DNA of 64,000 nucleotides from Aaosphaeria pasadenensis. Lineage: Eukaryota > Ascomycota > Dothideomycetes > Pleosporales. A program made the translations under genes and the position numbers. Of this stretch, positions 21,347 through 32,081 are shown piece after piece. Within the stretch, counting starts at the first letter, position 1. The number at the start of each line of letters is the position of its first letter. The stretch is from the NCBI GenBank assembly GCA_022813625.1, contig JAKLMB010000009.1:558001-622000 (forward strand). The letters are read 5' to 3'. The notes below the pieces were generated by a model. It was not told the origin of the DNA and made no database searches. It was given only the letters and a program-made list of their open reading frames with translations.

Positions 21347-23516
21347 CTAGTAAACTAGGCCCGCTCGTCCTTCAAATTTTTGGATGAGAATGAAATGATT
21401 TGATGCATCAATAAGGAAGTGTACAACTGGCTGGAACAGACTTCGATTAGGCTTCTTCAGAGTCGATTCTGGATGGCCTGCCCTGGCACCGTCACCAGCG
21501 CAGCGCGCGGTTGCCTGGGTGCACCTCAGATGAAATGCGATACGACTGATTGCACAAGAATTAGAGATCAGGAATTGTGGTCGAGAAGTAGGAGTTCGGG
21601 GGCATGCAAAGCTAAATAGTGCGGTTGCAACAAGAGCCTGAAGGACGCAAGTCATTCCACAGATTGATTGGTGGCCGCAATGCGGCCTGACATGCGAGGC
21701 TGAGTGTTCTGAACATTCACATTGGTGGCCACGGACGTGACTTGGCGAAGACACATGCGAATTGATAGATTAAATGAATGCTGATTGGCGGCCGCCAAAA
21801 GATGATCATCCCAAGGAGCGGTACGAATGACCCAGATCATGGCATTATCTAGCTGTCGCTCTTTCGCATACCTTCGATGGAATTCCATAGGAACCCCGTA
21901 GGCAAGGAAATGAAGACTACATAGCAAGTGAATCGTGAGACAGAAACGTACAGCTATGGGATGGCGCCCGATCGATCTTGATCATGTTCTCGATAGTTTG
22001 ACTTGCATACTACATGTCTTGCCCTTTAGCTGCTGCAATATGACATACTCGTTGAGTGTCCTCCAGCATCGACACTAGTATTATAGAACGCTTCCTAAAA
22101 CCTAGTGAGAAGACGTGTTCTATTTAGTTGAATAGGCTAACATTGCTTTTCCATATATGGCTATTGCAGCGCTACAAAGCTCTTTGAATACCTAGATACT
22201 TTTATCGCCTTAATAGCTTAGATCACCATGCGTAACAGTATGAAAGGAATTTCCAATGGCAGGAACGATGCAAGGTGGTGAACAAGAAATTAAGTTCCCT
22301 TTCTGCGTAAGCCAACAAAATCACCTGACTCACCATTTGGATTAAGGCCATTGGAAAGGGTTGACATTTCTCGTGTGTCGCATTTGCTTCTCGTTCCATC
22401 TGTGCCTGTGCGCTGATTGTCTTAGATTTGAGAACCAGCATATGAGGCTCACTGCTTACTTCGCAATCCCGCAGTTATGATGAGGCCCATGGAGCCTTTC
22501 ATGGCTTTGGTCGTGCAAAGTCGATGTAATTGGCCACATTGGTCGAGCTTTGTTTCATAAGGCGATACCTCTCAGCCGCACCTCGTGTTTATCGGTCCCC
22601 GATCTCCGCAGTGACGATTGAGGCGCGATTAAGGCGACGCGACTGTTCATTTGCGGGGTAAACCCACCTTTGAAGCTTTTCTTTAGCATTACTGTGATAC
22701 ATTGAGTTTGGCATCGGGTTGACCCGCCGGGTTTGAGGGCACAATATGCCACGGTGATGTTTCTCTCGCTAAGGCTGGTAACTTGAAGCTTGCGCACCGC
22801 CAAACGGCCGCCAACAGTACTCCGGAATGAAATATGGTTAAATTATAGATATACTCCTCGTGATAGTTTGGGTCTCAGTTTGCTTTAAGGCCACAAAGGT
22901 GTTTCCAAACCCCTCACCAAGAGACTACAAGCCAGAAAAGCTTTCAACTACGCTCCGTCCTACTTCAGTCCTCTCGTATCACAATGTCATGTATTCAGTC
23001 TCCTTCGTACCTGGTTAGTCTGGGTCTAAAGGAATAAATTAAATGATCGCCATTGCATCACTGACCTTGCATCGTACCGCACGGGAAGATGCTTGTTCAC
23101 ACGGGGCTTGCATCTAAGCTTTTGCAACGCCGATCTTACCATGATGCTATAGATATCCAAAATTGGTTCCTTTACGAGAGTCCAAAGTGCCTTTACGAGG
23201 GAGATCGGAGTAGAATATGATGATTCGATTATTCTGATTCGATGGCTTCGTCTGCGGGAGATGCGGACTCTGCTCGTACCTTGTCCGTGTTGCGAGCAGC
23301 CCTTCAAGGTTAAGGTTAATGTCCATTCCGCTTCCCGATAATGTTGGTGAAGACAAAGGGGTCGGCCGATCTTCGATGCGAAGTACGAAGATTGATCTAC
23401 TCAAGCTACTACAATCAGAAGCTTTTGCGAATGTTACGCACGTTGGGGAGGCATGATAGGGGTCTTATTCTACAGTCGTGCCTTTTAAGTCCCCAGCTCT
23501 AATGCGGACGGTGAAA
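21347..23516. other. Gene-poor spacer
   Basis: About 2.2 kb with only short frames. On the minus strand 21652-21927 encodes a 91-codon frame of protein-like composition (WVIRTAPWDDHLLAAANQ) that could belong to an upstream exon of the zinc-finger gene or to a decayed gene. Nothing firmer is supported. Confidence 0.4.
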
Positions 23517-23522
23517 TATAAA
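23517..23522 (+). promoter_or_regulatory. TATA box of the defensin-like gene
   Basis: TATAAA is 132 bases upstream of the ATG at 23649. A pyrimidine-rich leader (TCATCTTCATCTCC) lies between. Confidence 0.5.
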
Positions 23523-23648
23523 TTGAGGTCATTACGCCGTTCATCTTCATCTCCTCATCAGTTCTTCTTCAATTCGAACAAGCCTTGAATCTACTACAAC
23601 AATTTCTACTCTGAGCTCCATCTTCATTACTTTCCTCAACCTTCCACC

Positions 23649-24077
23649 ATGAAGCTTCTCGTCGTCTTCTTGAGCCTTTTCCTAGTCTCCAGGGCCGAAG
23701 TGTCTTGGTTCAGTCCAGAGAAGAACGTGACCTGTGTCGGACACGACAACGGCGACATCACCTGTGATCCGGGGCAGCAAGCCCAAGTCGACTCCGTAAT
23801 TCTTCCCTCATACCAAGTCCTACCAAAAGAAGCATTCAACAACTAACTTTCCTCCAAGGTCTCTCTCGAACAAGCCGTCACGCCTGCTATCCGTGGACGA
23901 TCTGCCAATCCCCTCGATAAGCGCGTCACTTGCGGAATCGACGACCGCCTCTGCTTCCTTCACTGCTTCGCCATTGGATATTGCAACTCCAACTGCGATG
24001 ATAAGGGTATCTGTAACTGCAACTGCTACGACAAGAGCCCGTGGCCTTTGGTGTGTACCAAGACTACTTGCTCTTAA
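23649..24077 (+). CDS. Secreted, Kex2-processed, cysteine-rich defensin-like peptide precursor
   Basis: Two exons, 23649-23795 and 23859-24077, join in phase 0 to 121 residues. The layout is a signal peptide (MKLLVVFLSLFLVSRA), a pro-region with two Cys, a dibasic Kex2-type site LDKR at residues 68-71, and a 50-residue C-terminal peptide with ten cysteines. The spacing in the mature part includes C-x3-C and a C-x-C-x-C run, which fits the cysteine-stabilised alpha-beta motif of defensin-like peptides, with two extra disulfides. The 63-nt intron (GTAATT...CCAAG) lies in the pro-region. The mature peptide is predicted to be secreted and to act outside the cell, as an antimicrobial, effector or ion-channel-active peptide; which one is unknown. 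The neighbours do not suggest a role. Confidence 0.82.
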
Positions 24078-24768
24078 GCAAGTTTAAGGAAATGGAATAG
24101 GAGGAGTTTGGGAATCAATAGTGGTTTCCTTTGGCAGCAATGGTTTGGAAGGGAATGTGAAATGTTATTTAGTCAATAAGCTTTGGAAGGATGGACAGTC
24201 GCTTCAGGTCGAATATATTCTCAATGATAACACAATCCTGTTGTACCGTTACACATTCAATGCACACGGTCGTCCCATAGTGTCGAAGCTTCCTGCGCGA
24301 AAGAGCCTGAGGACTTCTTCTAGCGTTCAATTGTGCAGTATATGGCTAAGAGCCAATTCCAATCGAAAATTATGCGATGTAATTGGTCTGGAACCTTTCG
24401 TCTGTGTTAATGAGTAGTGGGCCAAAAGTCTTTGGGGATTGGCCAGGAGCATTTCGCCGTGGACACTAAACCGAGACGCAAGCGGAGAACGAGCCAGGGG
24501 AGCGGTGGAGTCTCTTGAGTAGACTTGCACATTTGTTGACATCGACTGCTTTTAATTTTCGAAAAAAAATAACCACTACATTAAAGACCTCAAAATTGAC
24601 TTTAACTAATAATTAATTGTATTATGTATGCTATCCTATGACCAGAAGGATATCTCCATCTGATCTTTGTTGCAACCCTGAAGCAATCGAGGCATGAATT
24701 TTGTCCTCCGGGCTGCTTGCAGCCTCAGGTTGATCATTGAGACCATTGTACCGTCATTATTCCATTAT
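24078..24768. other. Intergenic spacer
   Basis: The 3' flanks of the convergent peptide and transporter genes. An A/T-rich stretch near 24560-24620 may serve in 3'-end formation. No gene was seen. Confidence 0.5.
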
Positions 24769-26582
24769 CTAAACGTTCTCAGTGTGGGCGCGCTTCTCGC
24801 CATCGATGTGCACCTGCTCGCCCTGGTGAGCAGCCTTGATGGCCTCCTCCTCGAGCATGAAGCTAAGTCCGATCTCGCGGCGAGCCTCCTCGAGCATGAT
24901 GGCATCCTCCTCACCAGTGCGGCTTCCGAAGACGCGATCCATCTCCTCCAAGGTGGCGCCACGGGTCTCGGGAAGCACGAAGTGGACCCAGACAATACCG
25001 CAGGCAAGGAAAGCAGCGAAGAAAATGTAGGTTCCCCAAGCCCAGTTTTCGAGCATTGGCGGGACGAAGAAAGCGACGGCGAAGTTGTTCAGCTGTGAAA
25101 TTGTTAGTTATTGTGCTGCAATTCATCTGATTCGATAGAAACTTACCCAGTTACTAGAGGCACCGATGGAAGCACCCTTAGCACGAATAGACAAGGGGAA
25201 CACCTCCGCAACGAGGGTCCAACTGACGGGTCCCCAGGTAGCACCGAAAGCTCCAACGTAGACCCAGATGAAGGCGACGACGACCCATCCCTCAGCGGAG
25301 TGAGCAACCCAATCGTGGCGGAACTTGGCGACCATAATACCGGCGATAACCATGGAGATGAACATGACGATGGAACCGACTTGAAGCATAGGCTTACGTC
25401 CGACCTTGTCAATGATGGCCATAGCGGGCAGAGTGCTGACGAAGAAAACGACACCAGTGACACCAGTTGCAAGAAGCGCTTGGGTTCCACCGGTCAAACC
25501 AAGAGAAAGGAAGACGTTGCTGGCGTAGTAGATGATGGCGTCGATACCGGACCACTGCTGGAAGAACATGACCAACCAGGCAATGGAAACACGCTTGAAG
25601 TTGTCCCAAGTCCTGACGATCTGGTAGTACTGGGCGAACTGAGCGACCCAGACATTGCCCTGCTCCTTAGCGGCAAGGTTGGGGAAGTTCTTCTCGAAGG
25701 AGCGGCGCTCGAAGAGAGCCTCGGCCTTGATCTCCTTGTATTCGACCTGGATCAGCTCATTCTCAACGGGAAGCTTGCGGAGGTAAGCCAAGGTCTTCAA
25801 AGCCTCCTCATCACGGCCCTGCTTGACGAGCCAGCGAGGGGAGAATGGAAGCCACCAGATACCGATGGCGAGGATAGCAGCAGGAATACCTTGGATGATA
25901 GAGGGCAACTGCCATGCAAGGTTTGATTGGCCTTCTCCGATGCCACCAATATAGTTACTTCCGTAACCGATCCAGAAAGACAACATAATACCGAGGATAG
26001 TTGCGAACTGGTAGAATGAGACGAGAAGACCACGGAGCTCGGGCGCTGAAAGCTCTGCATTGTAGAGAGGACCAACACCGGAGAAAGTTCCGACACCAAT
26101 ACCAGTGAAGAAACGGCCAGCGTACAGCATAGCGGGCTTGCCTTGGGTGGCACCGCAGTATAGGTAGGATCCAAGAACAACCCAGAGACAGGCGCTGAAC
26201 ATGGTATATTTACGAGAGAAGACTTCTCCGAAGACACCAGCGGAGAGAGATCCGAGGATACCACCAAGCTGCAAGATGGAGGTGAGCCAGCCAGTGGCGG
26301 AAGAGGACTTTACGACGGAGGGGAAGTTGTCGACGAAGCGGTGCATCACCAAAGACTGGCCTAGGACACCTTGCTGGTAACCGTATTCGAAACCTCCGAA
26401 ACTGACATCCTGTTAGTACAGAAGATTGTTTGGGATAGCCAAAAATTATCTACTTACGAAGCAAAGAACGCGATGACGATGAGCTTAGGGTTGTGCAACA
26501 AAGTTCGCCATCTGTTCTTGTAGGCGAGCTCAGTTCGCACCTGAGCGGAGGTGACTGATGCGTTACGTGTTGTAGCGTCCAT
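24769..26582 (-). CDS. MFS hexose/monosaccharide transporter
   Basis: Three exons (26582-26458, 26401-25147, 25092-24769) make 567 residues. Sugar-porter signatures are present: GRFFTGIGVGTFSGVGPLYN with PELRG after it, SPRWLVKQGRDEEAL after TM6, QQWSGIDAIIYY in TM7, DKVGRKP in the second half, and LPETRG at the end of TM12, consistent with twelve membrane spans. The first intron acceptor that restores FASFGGFEYGYQQG is the second AG. The protein would import sugars such as glucose, xylose or related monosaccharides at the plasma membrane by proton symport. Upstream are a TATA box and a dense set of CreA-type motifs, which suggests glucose repression. The exact sugar cannot be told. Confidence 0.93.
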
Positions 26583-26693
26583 TTTGAATTGTCGATCTTT
26601 CCAATGTCGTGGGTGCTTGACAATAGGCCCAATACCAGAGGAAATTGGCGAGACACGCTTGATGGATACCTACAACCCGGGGATGCTGCAAAC

Positions 26694-26700
26694 TTATATA
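26694..26700 (-). promoter_or_regulatory. TATA box of the hexose transporter
   Basis: TATATAA on the minus strand, about 115 bases upstream of the ATG at 26582. Confidence 0.5.
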
Positions 26701-26839
26701 CAGCAGAAGGATTGTATGAATCCTTGTAGAATTTTGCATGATATGCCTGCTCGAACTCCCGATGGTAGACGAATTGACACCAACCATCGCCATGTGGGAC
26801 TCCATAGGAGCTCTGAGTCGCTCGGAGATCGCCCGAACG

Positions 26840-26947
26840 CCCCAGGATTGGCCCATGCTCTCCCCAGGGGACCTCCAGATGTACTCCAGATGTGCTCCCC
26901 AAGCATCCCCAAGCAATCCCCCAAGGCTCCCCGGTTCTCTTCCCCAG
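26840..26947. promoter_or_regulatory. Cluster of CreA-type (SYGGRG) motifs
   Basis: Six matches to the CreA/Mig1 consensus (as CCCCAG, CTCCAG or CCCCGG on the plus strand) start at 26840, 26862, 26873, 26884, 26929 and 26942. They lie about 260-365 bases upstream of the transporter ATG. The motif is short, so single hits mean little; the density and location suggest carbon catabolite repression. Confidence 0.45.
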
Positions 26948-29216
26948 TCCTTTTCGAGTAAAGGTCCGGAAGCGTCCTCGTGGGAAGGACGAGCTAAGCA
27001 GGCTTAGCAAATCGACGGTTTGAGGAAATTTCGGCACCAGGCATGTGCGCATGGGATATGCAAGGTATCGAAACGTAGAACAATGTGACGGTGGACGGTC
27101 TTGGTGCTCTGTGGCCCACTTTACCATTCTAGTTTTTTCAACCAAGTCGCGTGACGTGGTAAACATTACGTTTTTAGGGTTTGCTCACCAAGAGGTTACA
27201 TGAGTTGACTTGAGGATACCAGGGGATGCGGCTCCCACTAGGCGTAATAGAGTGCCCCAACCGCCTATGGCGCATTTGCTAAAGTGCTTATTGTTACCCC
27301 TTCGGGCCTTTTCTGGGGACATCTTTTCTCAGATTTCACGATGTGAATGGTGCGAAACAGGGAAAATGTTATATTAACACGATGATTAAAGTCATTAAAG
27401 AGTCGGAAGTCGACTGATCTTACATAAATTTGAAAACTCTGCTCCCCCGACATAGTGTTTTGAAGTCTATCATCGGAAAAGAACGGTGAAGAGTCTTTGA
27501 GACGTGCGGTGCTTGATTCTTCTGCTTTCGCAGTTCCCCTCAATTCTGCCTAGAAAAGTCGTCAGGGGTGAACTGCACGACACGCGGGAAGGACGCTGAT
27601 TCGACGTTAGATACTGATCAACATTGAAAGGATCTTACGGATTCCTGCCCAAAATGCATCCTTTGCTCATTCTTGCGGATATAAACCCTCGATCCAGCAG
27701 TACACTTCGCGAACAATGTGGACGCTCGTAAACTCAAATCCTACGGCTGAGTGCGCCATGGCTAAGCCAGGCAATTGGTAATACATACAATTCCAAAATA
27801 TGGCTCTTCACTTGATCGTATCCAGAGCGTGTACAGCGCGTATTCGGAGGGCGGCGAAAATTGCTAGAATGGTTCTAAAACCCGGAAAACGGTGCAGAGC
27901 AAAAGAGTCATGTAGCTTAGTCAGGAGGGACGACTTGAGTAACTATTACTTGAACCGGAGACAGAAGAAGACAGGGAATTTCCAGCTGTGCAATTTTCGC
28001 AATCCTACGCGCCAGAGAGCTCTTCCAACTTGCTCTCCACATTCCGACCATCTCCACATGCCCAATCATGGCATCACATACGTTGAATAACTTGTCTCTC
28101 GAGTTCGACACTCCGCGTTGCGTCTCTTTTCCAAAGATCTTGACCTCGTTATTTTGCTGTTATGCCCGAAGCGGTGGTGCCCGACGCTGAAGCCTTCGAT
28201 ACGAACCGTTTCGATGATCAAACCATCACGGAAAATGAACCATAGTAAGGTTACACCATCATGCGGCTCTTTGGGCCCACTAAATCCGCCACTGGTATAA
28301 GTGGCTTTCAGCCCCTAGTCAAGCGCCCCAGACCCACAACTTCCAATCCCCATGGCACAATCTGAGAAATCTGGGATGCATTTCACGTTCCTCCATCATT
28401 TGCCTCAAATTGTTGCCTTGAGTAGCACTCTGGGTCAGCGTCCATTTCGCATTGCTTCTTTGCGATCGATCAATGAACCGCTCCTCTAGCAATTTCTCTC
28501 CCCTCTTACCGATTAAGTAAATAGGCCAACAGTCTAAAATTCTCTCTGGGTGACCATCTGCAGTGATCATGCCTGCAGTACCTCTAGGCATGGCGCTTAT
28601 TGGCGGTAATACTGAAATACGAGAAGCAGTGGCCAAAGTGGGTATGTTTTCTGTCTGGACTCTGGAATCATGTTCGTGAGTCTAGAATCCAGGTCGTATC
28701 AACTAGGTACCTAAGTTAGCTATACCAGTCAGCGTAGTCATCAACATCAACCTGCCCGGGTTTGAGCGCAAGGGCTAAGAGCTTTTCCACGGACGGGGTA
28801 GATGATCAATGTAAATTTTCTGAAGAGCCCCTGGGCCTGGTACAACGTGCGCACGTACTCGAAAGATTGGTTTTTTTTTTCTCCAACCATCGTGTATGCA
28901 CCCCACACTTGGTGGGCATGTCGGAGCACAGTGGTCCGTATTATGAATACGGTGTTCCAATTTTCAGCGCTCGTGGACATAACGGACCACGACAGTCTCG
29001 TACCCTTTGAAAAAGCTTCTGGGGTAGCTCAGTTCGACTTGGATTCAATGTTGTGGCAACCGAACATTACGACGCGACCAGTTTTGTCTCTTCGAAAATT
29101 GGAAAAAAAAGAGTTCATTCAACTGCGCTACTTGATCGTTACTGAACTTGGAATTGACAAAAATAGAAATCCATCGTAACCAAGCATCCTACCTCTCAAC
29201 CTCTACCAACCTCCCC
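26948..29216. other. Intergenic spacer
   Basis: About 2.3 kb between the transporter promoter and the 3' end of the DUF4360 gene. The short frames (for example 28319-28636 minus and 28802-29179 plus) have no recognisable features. No RNA gene was seen. Confidence 0.45.
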
Positions 29217-30008
29217 TCAGTTCTGAATAGGCCTGCCCGACAGATCAACTTCTCGACCCAAGTTGCCATCGTCAAAAGTTGGGGGCCTCAATCCACCGGA
29301 GCCTCCGCCACCGTTACCGCCCTTCTTAGGATCGCACTTCTGCCACTGCACGAAGTACTTCTGCGTGAACTTGGCATCGACGGTGTCGACGGTCAAGAGA
29401 TTGAGGCCCGTGGCTGCCATCGGTACGATGCGGACTTCAGACTTGATGTTTAAGATGCCGGGTTCGCCGCAGGGAGACCAGACGGTTGAGCCGGCGTCGA
29501 TTTCGTCGTGCTTGAGGTAGTTGCCTTCCATGGGACCGGTGAACGATGTTGGAATCACAGTCTATGGTAATATAATCAGTTATCCCGTGAATTTCTATGC
29601 AATTAAATGTATAGGACCTACCTGGTTCTGCTCTCCGGAGAAGTAGTAAGTGCTCTGCGTGGTGCCGGTGACACCCTTCTCCAAGCTGGCATAGCCGCGG
29701 TAATCGGCGCCGAAGATGCTGTATTGGAAGCCGCTGGGCTTCTTGATCTTGAGTTGGAGCTGGCAGAACTTGCGTCGCTCGGTGGCGGGGATCGAGGGGC
29801 CGGATTGGACAGTGTAGGCGTCGAAGGAGAGGGCGATGGTGGTGCGGTCGTCGGAGAGGAGGCCTTGGACGGTCTTGTCTGGGCATCCTGTGCCGCCGTA
29901 GGTGATGCCGGTTATCTCGACTTCATGGCCTGAGGGTGCGCCTTGTGGGAGAGGAGAAGAAAGAGAGAGAAGGGGGAGGGTGGAGATGATTGCAGCTGCG
30001 TACCTCAT
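29217..30008 (-). CDS. Secreted DUF4360 family protein
   Basis: Two exons, 30008-29622 and 29561-29217, join in phase 0 to 243 residues. A signal peptide (MRYAAAIISTLPLLSLSS) leads a DUF4360 domain recognised by ITGITYGGTGCP, SDDRTTIALSFDAY, ERRKFCQL, GFQYSIFGADYRGYASL, STYYFSGEQ, VWSPCG and FVQWQKC. A Gly-rich tail follows. Conserved Cys residues probably form disulfides. The family is common in filamentous fungi, predicted extracellular, and has no known activity. The intron uses donor GTAGGT and acceptor CATAG. Confidence 0.9.
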
Positions 30009-32081
30009 GTTGGCTGAGGAAGTGTTTGATATTGCTGTGGATGATGATGTTATAGTTTGGAAGAAGAATTGATGTGCAGTGAAGAATCCTTTTCGAGGTC
30101 AGATCGTCCTCCTTTTATACTTCAACTTGGCGATCTTCCTGTTGAATATCTTGTACAAAAATACTTCCAAAGTGCTCGATTGTCCAACACTTTCGAAGCA
30201 TGAAAGAGTTCTTGATGACAACCTAGACCCATCTTCGACTCTCCAATTAGTAACTGAAATTGACTTTGATTGTGCTCAGATGAAGTTTATATTCTCTAGA
30301 TTACATTCTTGATGACTGGAATGCTGACATCGCGGTGTAGCAGTGAGAAAACATGGACCAAGTGACCACGAGGTAGACCAAACCATAAGTTGTACCACCA
30401 TCGTCAAGACCCCAGCATTTCCTATTCGGGTAATCTAGCAATGTAACTATTTTCGGAATCACCGAAAGTTCGCGATGGAGGCCTTCAGGGAACCATCAAA
30501 CCTTGCTCGATGATAATTGCATTTTGATACCCTCGCCCGACTTCGGTCCTTCAACTCAACCTTGAGCTCCAAGCAATCTTGAGCACATATTGTCGGTGAG
30601 CATTATCAAAGTCGAATAATTCGTATCCAGCTCTCGACTCTCATCGTAGGCCATGGGAACCGGGCGACCCTAGTAGCAGCTACCTTAGCTACTAACAATA
30701 GCTCTCCATCTCGCCCCGGGACAACCAAGCTCACCGAGATGAACCTCGCCTGCGCCGAACCTTCCATCCATCTAACCTCCCCACAATTTCAAATATGACC
30801 TCATATGTCTTCACACTGGTAGCGAGAGCAAACTAGACCGCCCGTTCAGAATACCATTCTGCCTCGTATTCAATATCTGCAAGCCCCCCCTGGGTCGTCG
30901 TACTGCATAGAGGTGCATACCGCCCTGATCGACGCGGCCGCCGTAGAATGCTTGGTCAACGTAAGATGCGGGGTCAGCGCCGCCAGCCTTATGAAATTGT
31001 CGAGGCGCGGTGGTTGATATCGGGACATGCTGGGCAATATGAAGACTAATTGGCGATATTGGGTGGGTGAAGGTCGAGAAGCGAGAGCGAGACTACTCCG
31101 CCCATCGCCGACGCGGTATAGTATCTTGCTCACGACGTCTTGTTTACACCCCGCGGCAGGCTGCATGTCGATGCGACAACCAGCGCGCGCAGGCGGCTCA
31201 ATCGGTGATCATCGCCTCGTCCGATGGATTCCCGAGGATCTGGTGTAGGTTGCAGATCGTATAGTGCTAAGCCTTTGAGGGCGCATGCGCGGATTGATTG
31301 GGGACGCTCGCCAAGCGAATGGTATTTCATTTGGGTGTATAGGATATTAAAGTGGTGTCATGCCTCATCAAGGGGAAATGCGGTAATGCTTCCGGGTCTT
31401 TTGCATTGATACGTCGGTGCACAGTACGCGGGCTGGATCTTAGAAAGGATATATGTACAATTTGGAACGTTTTGACGACGTCCGGGGATTTGAAGGACTT
31501 CATTTGCTGTAATTTTGGGGAAGTATCTCCACGGCGCAATTTGGTAAAGTGGTACTTCCAATCAATGGCAGAGAAGGTGGACAAAAATAACATCAGCAGT
31601 ATGGATAACTTCATTGACCCCATTTTTCAAAGTCGCGTAAATGTGCAGAACTTCCCCACAGCAAAATGGAACCAACGCTGAGCGACCAGTTATCCTCAGA
31701 ATACTTCACATCATTTATAACCTGCACCAAAAGCTCACATCCACCATAGCGTGAGAAATTTCTTCTGTAAAGAGGATGAGAGGCTTTTTTGAAAGATTTG
31801 CTGAATCGACTTGAGAGTGGGCATAATTAAGCTTGTCCTATTGGCTTTGCGTGATATCACGGCAATGACCGCACCGTCGTCAGATACACCATATTCAAAG
31901 AGAACTTGGGAAGAAGTCAACAATGAACAAAGACGATGATTGATCGATCGCACATTCCTAGTATTTGCATAGTAGAATTCAGTCAAGTGTATGATCGCGG
32001 AGTCAAATTGGGTATGCTAAACTATATTACAATGAAAGAAAAGATGATGTCGAGGACTTTTCGAAAAGTGTAGTGTAGCAT
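30009..32081. other. Intergenic spacer
   Basis: About 2 kb between the DUF4360 start and the 3' end of the phosphate transporter. The first 100 bases are the DUF4360 promoter. The short frames elsewhere look random, and I saw no repeat or RNA gene. Confidence 0.45.

Noticed and set aside
25111..25926. 271-codon plus-strand open frame
   Set aside because: Antisense to the hexose transporter; a Gly/Asp/Ser-rich shadow with no domain.
26450..27166. 238-codon minus-strand frame upstream of the transporter
   Set aside because: It overlaps the transporter start in another frame and mostly covers its promoter; repeated Trp/Gly-rich words come from the CCCCAG-type motifs.
28802..29179. 125-codon plus-strand frame
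   Set aside because: No signal peptide, domain or splice partner; includes a homopolymer run; no better than chance.
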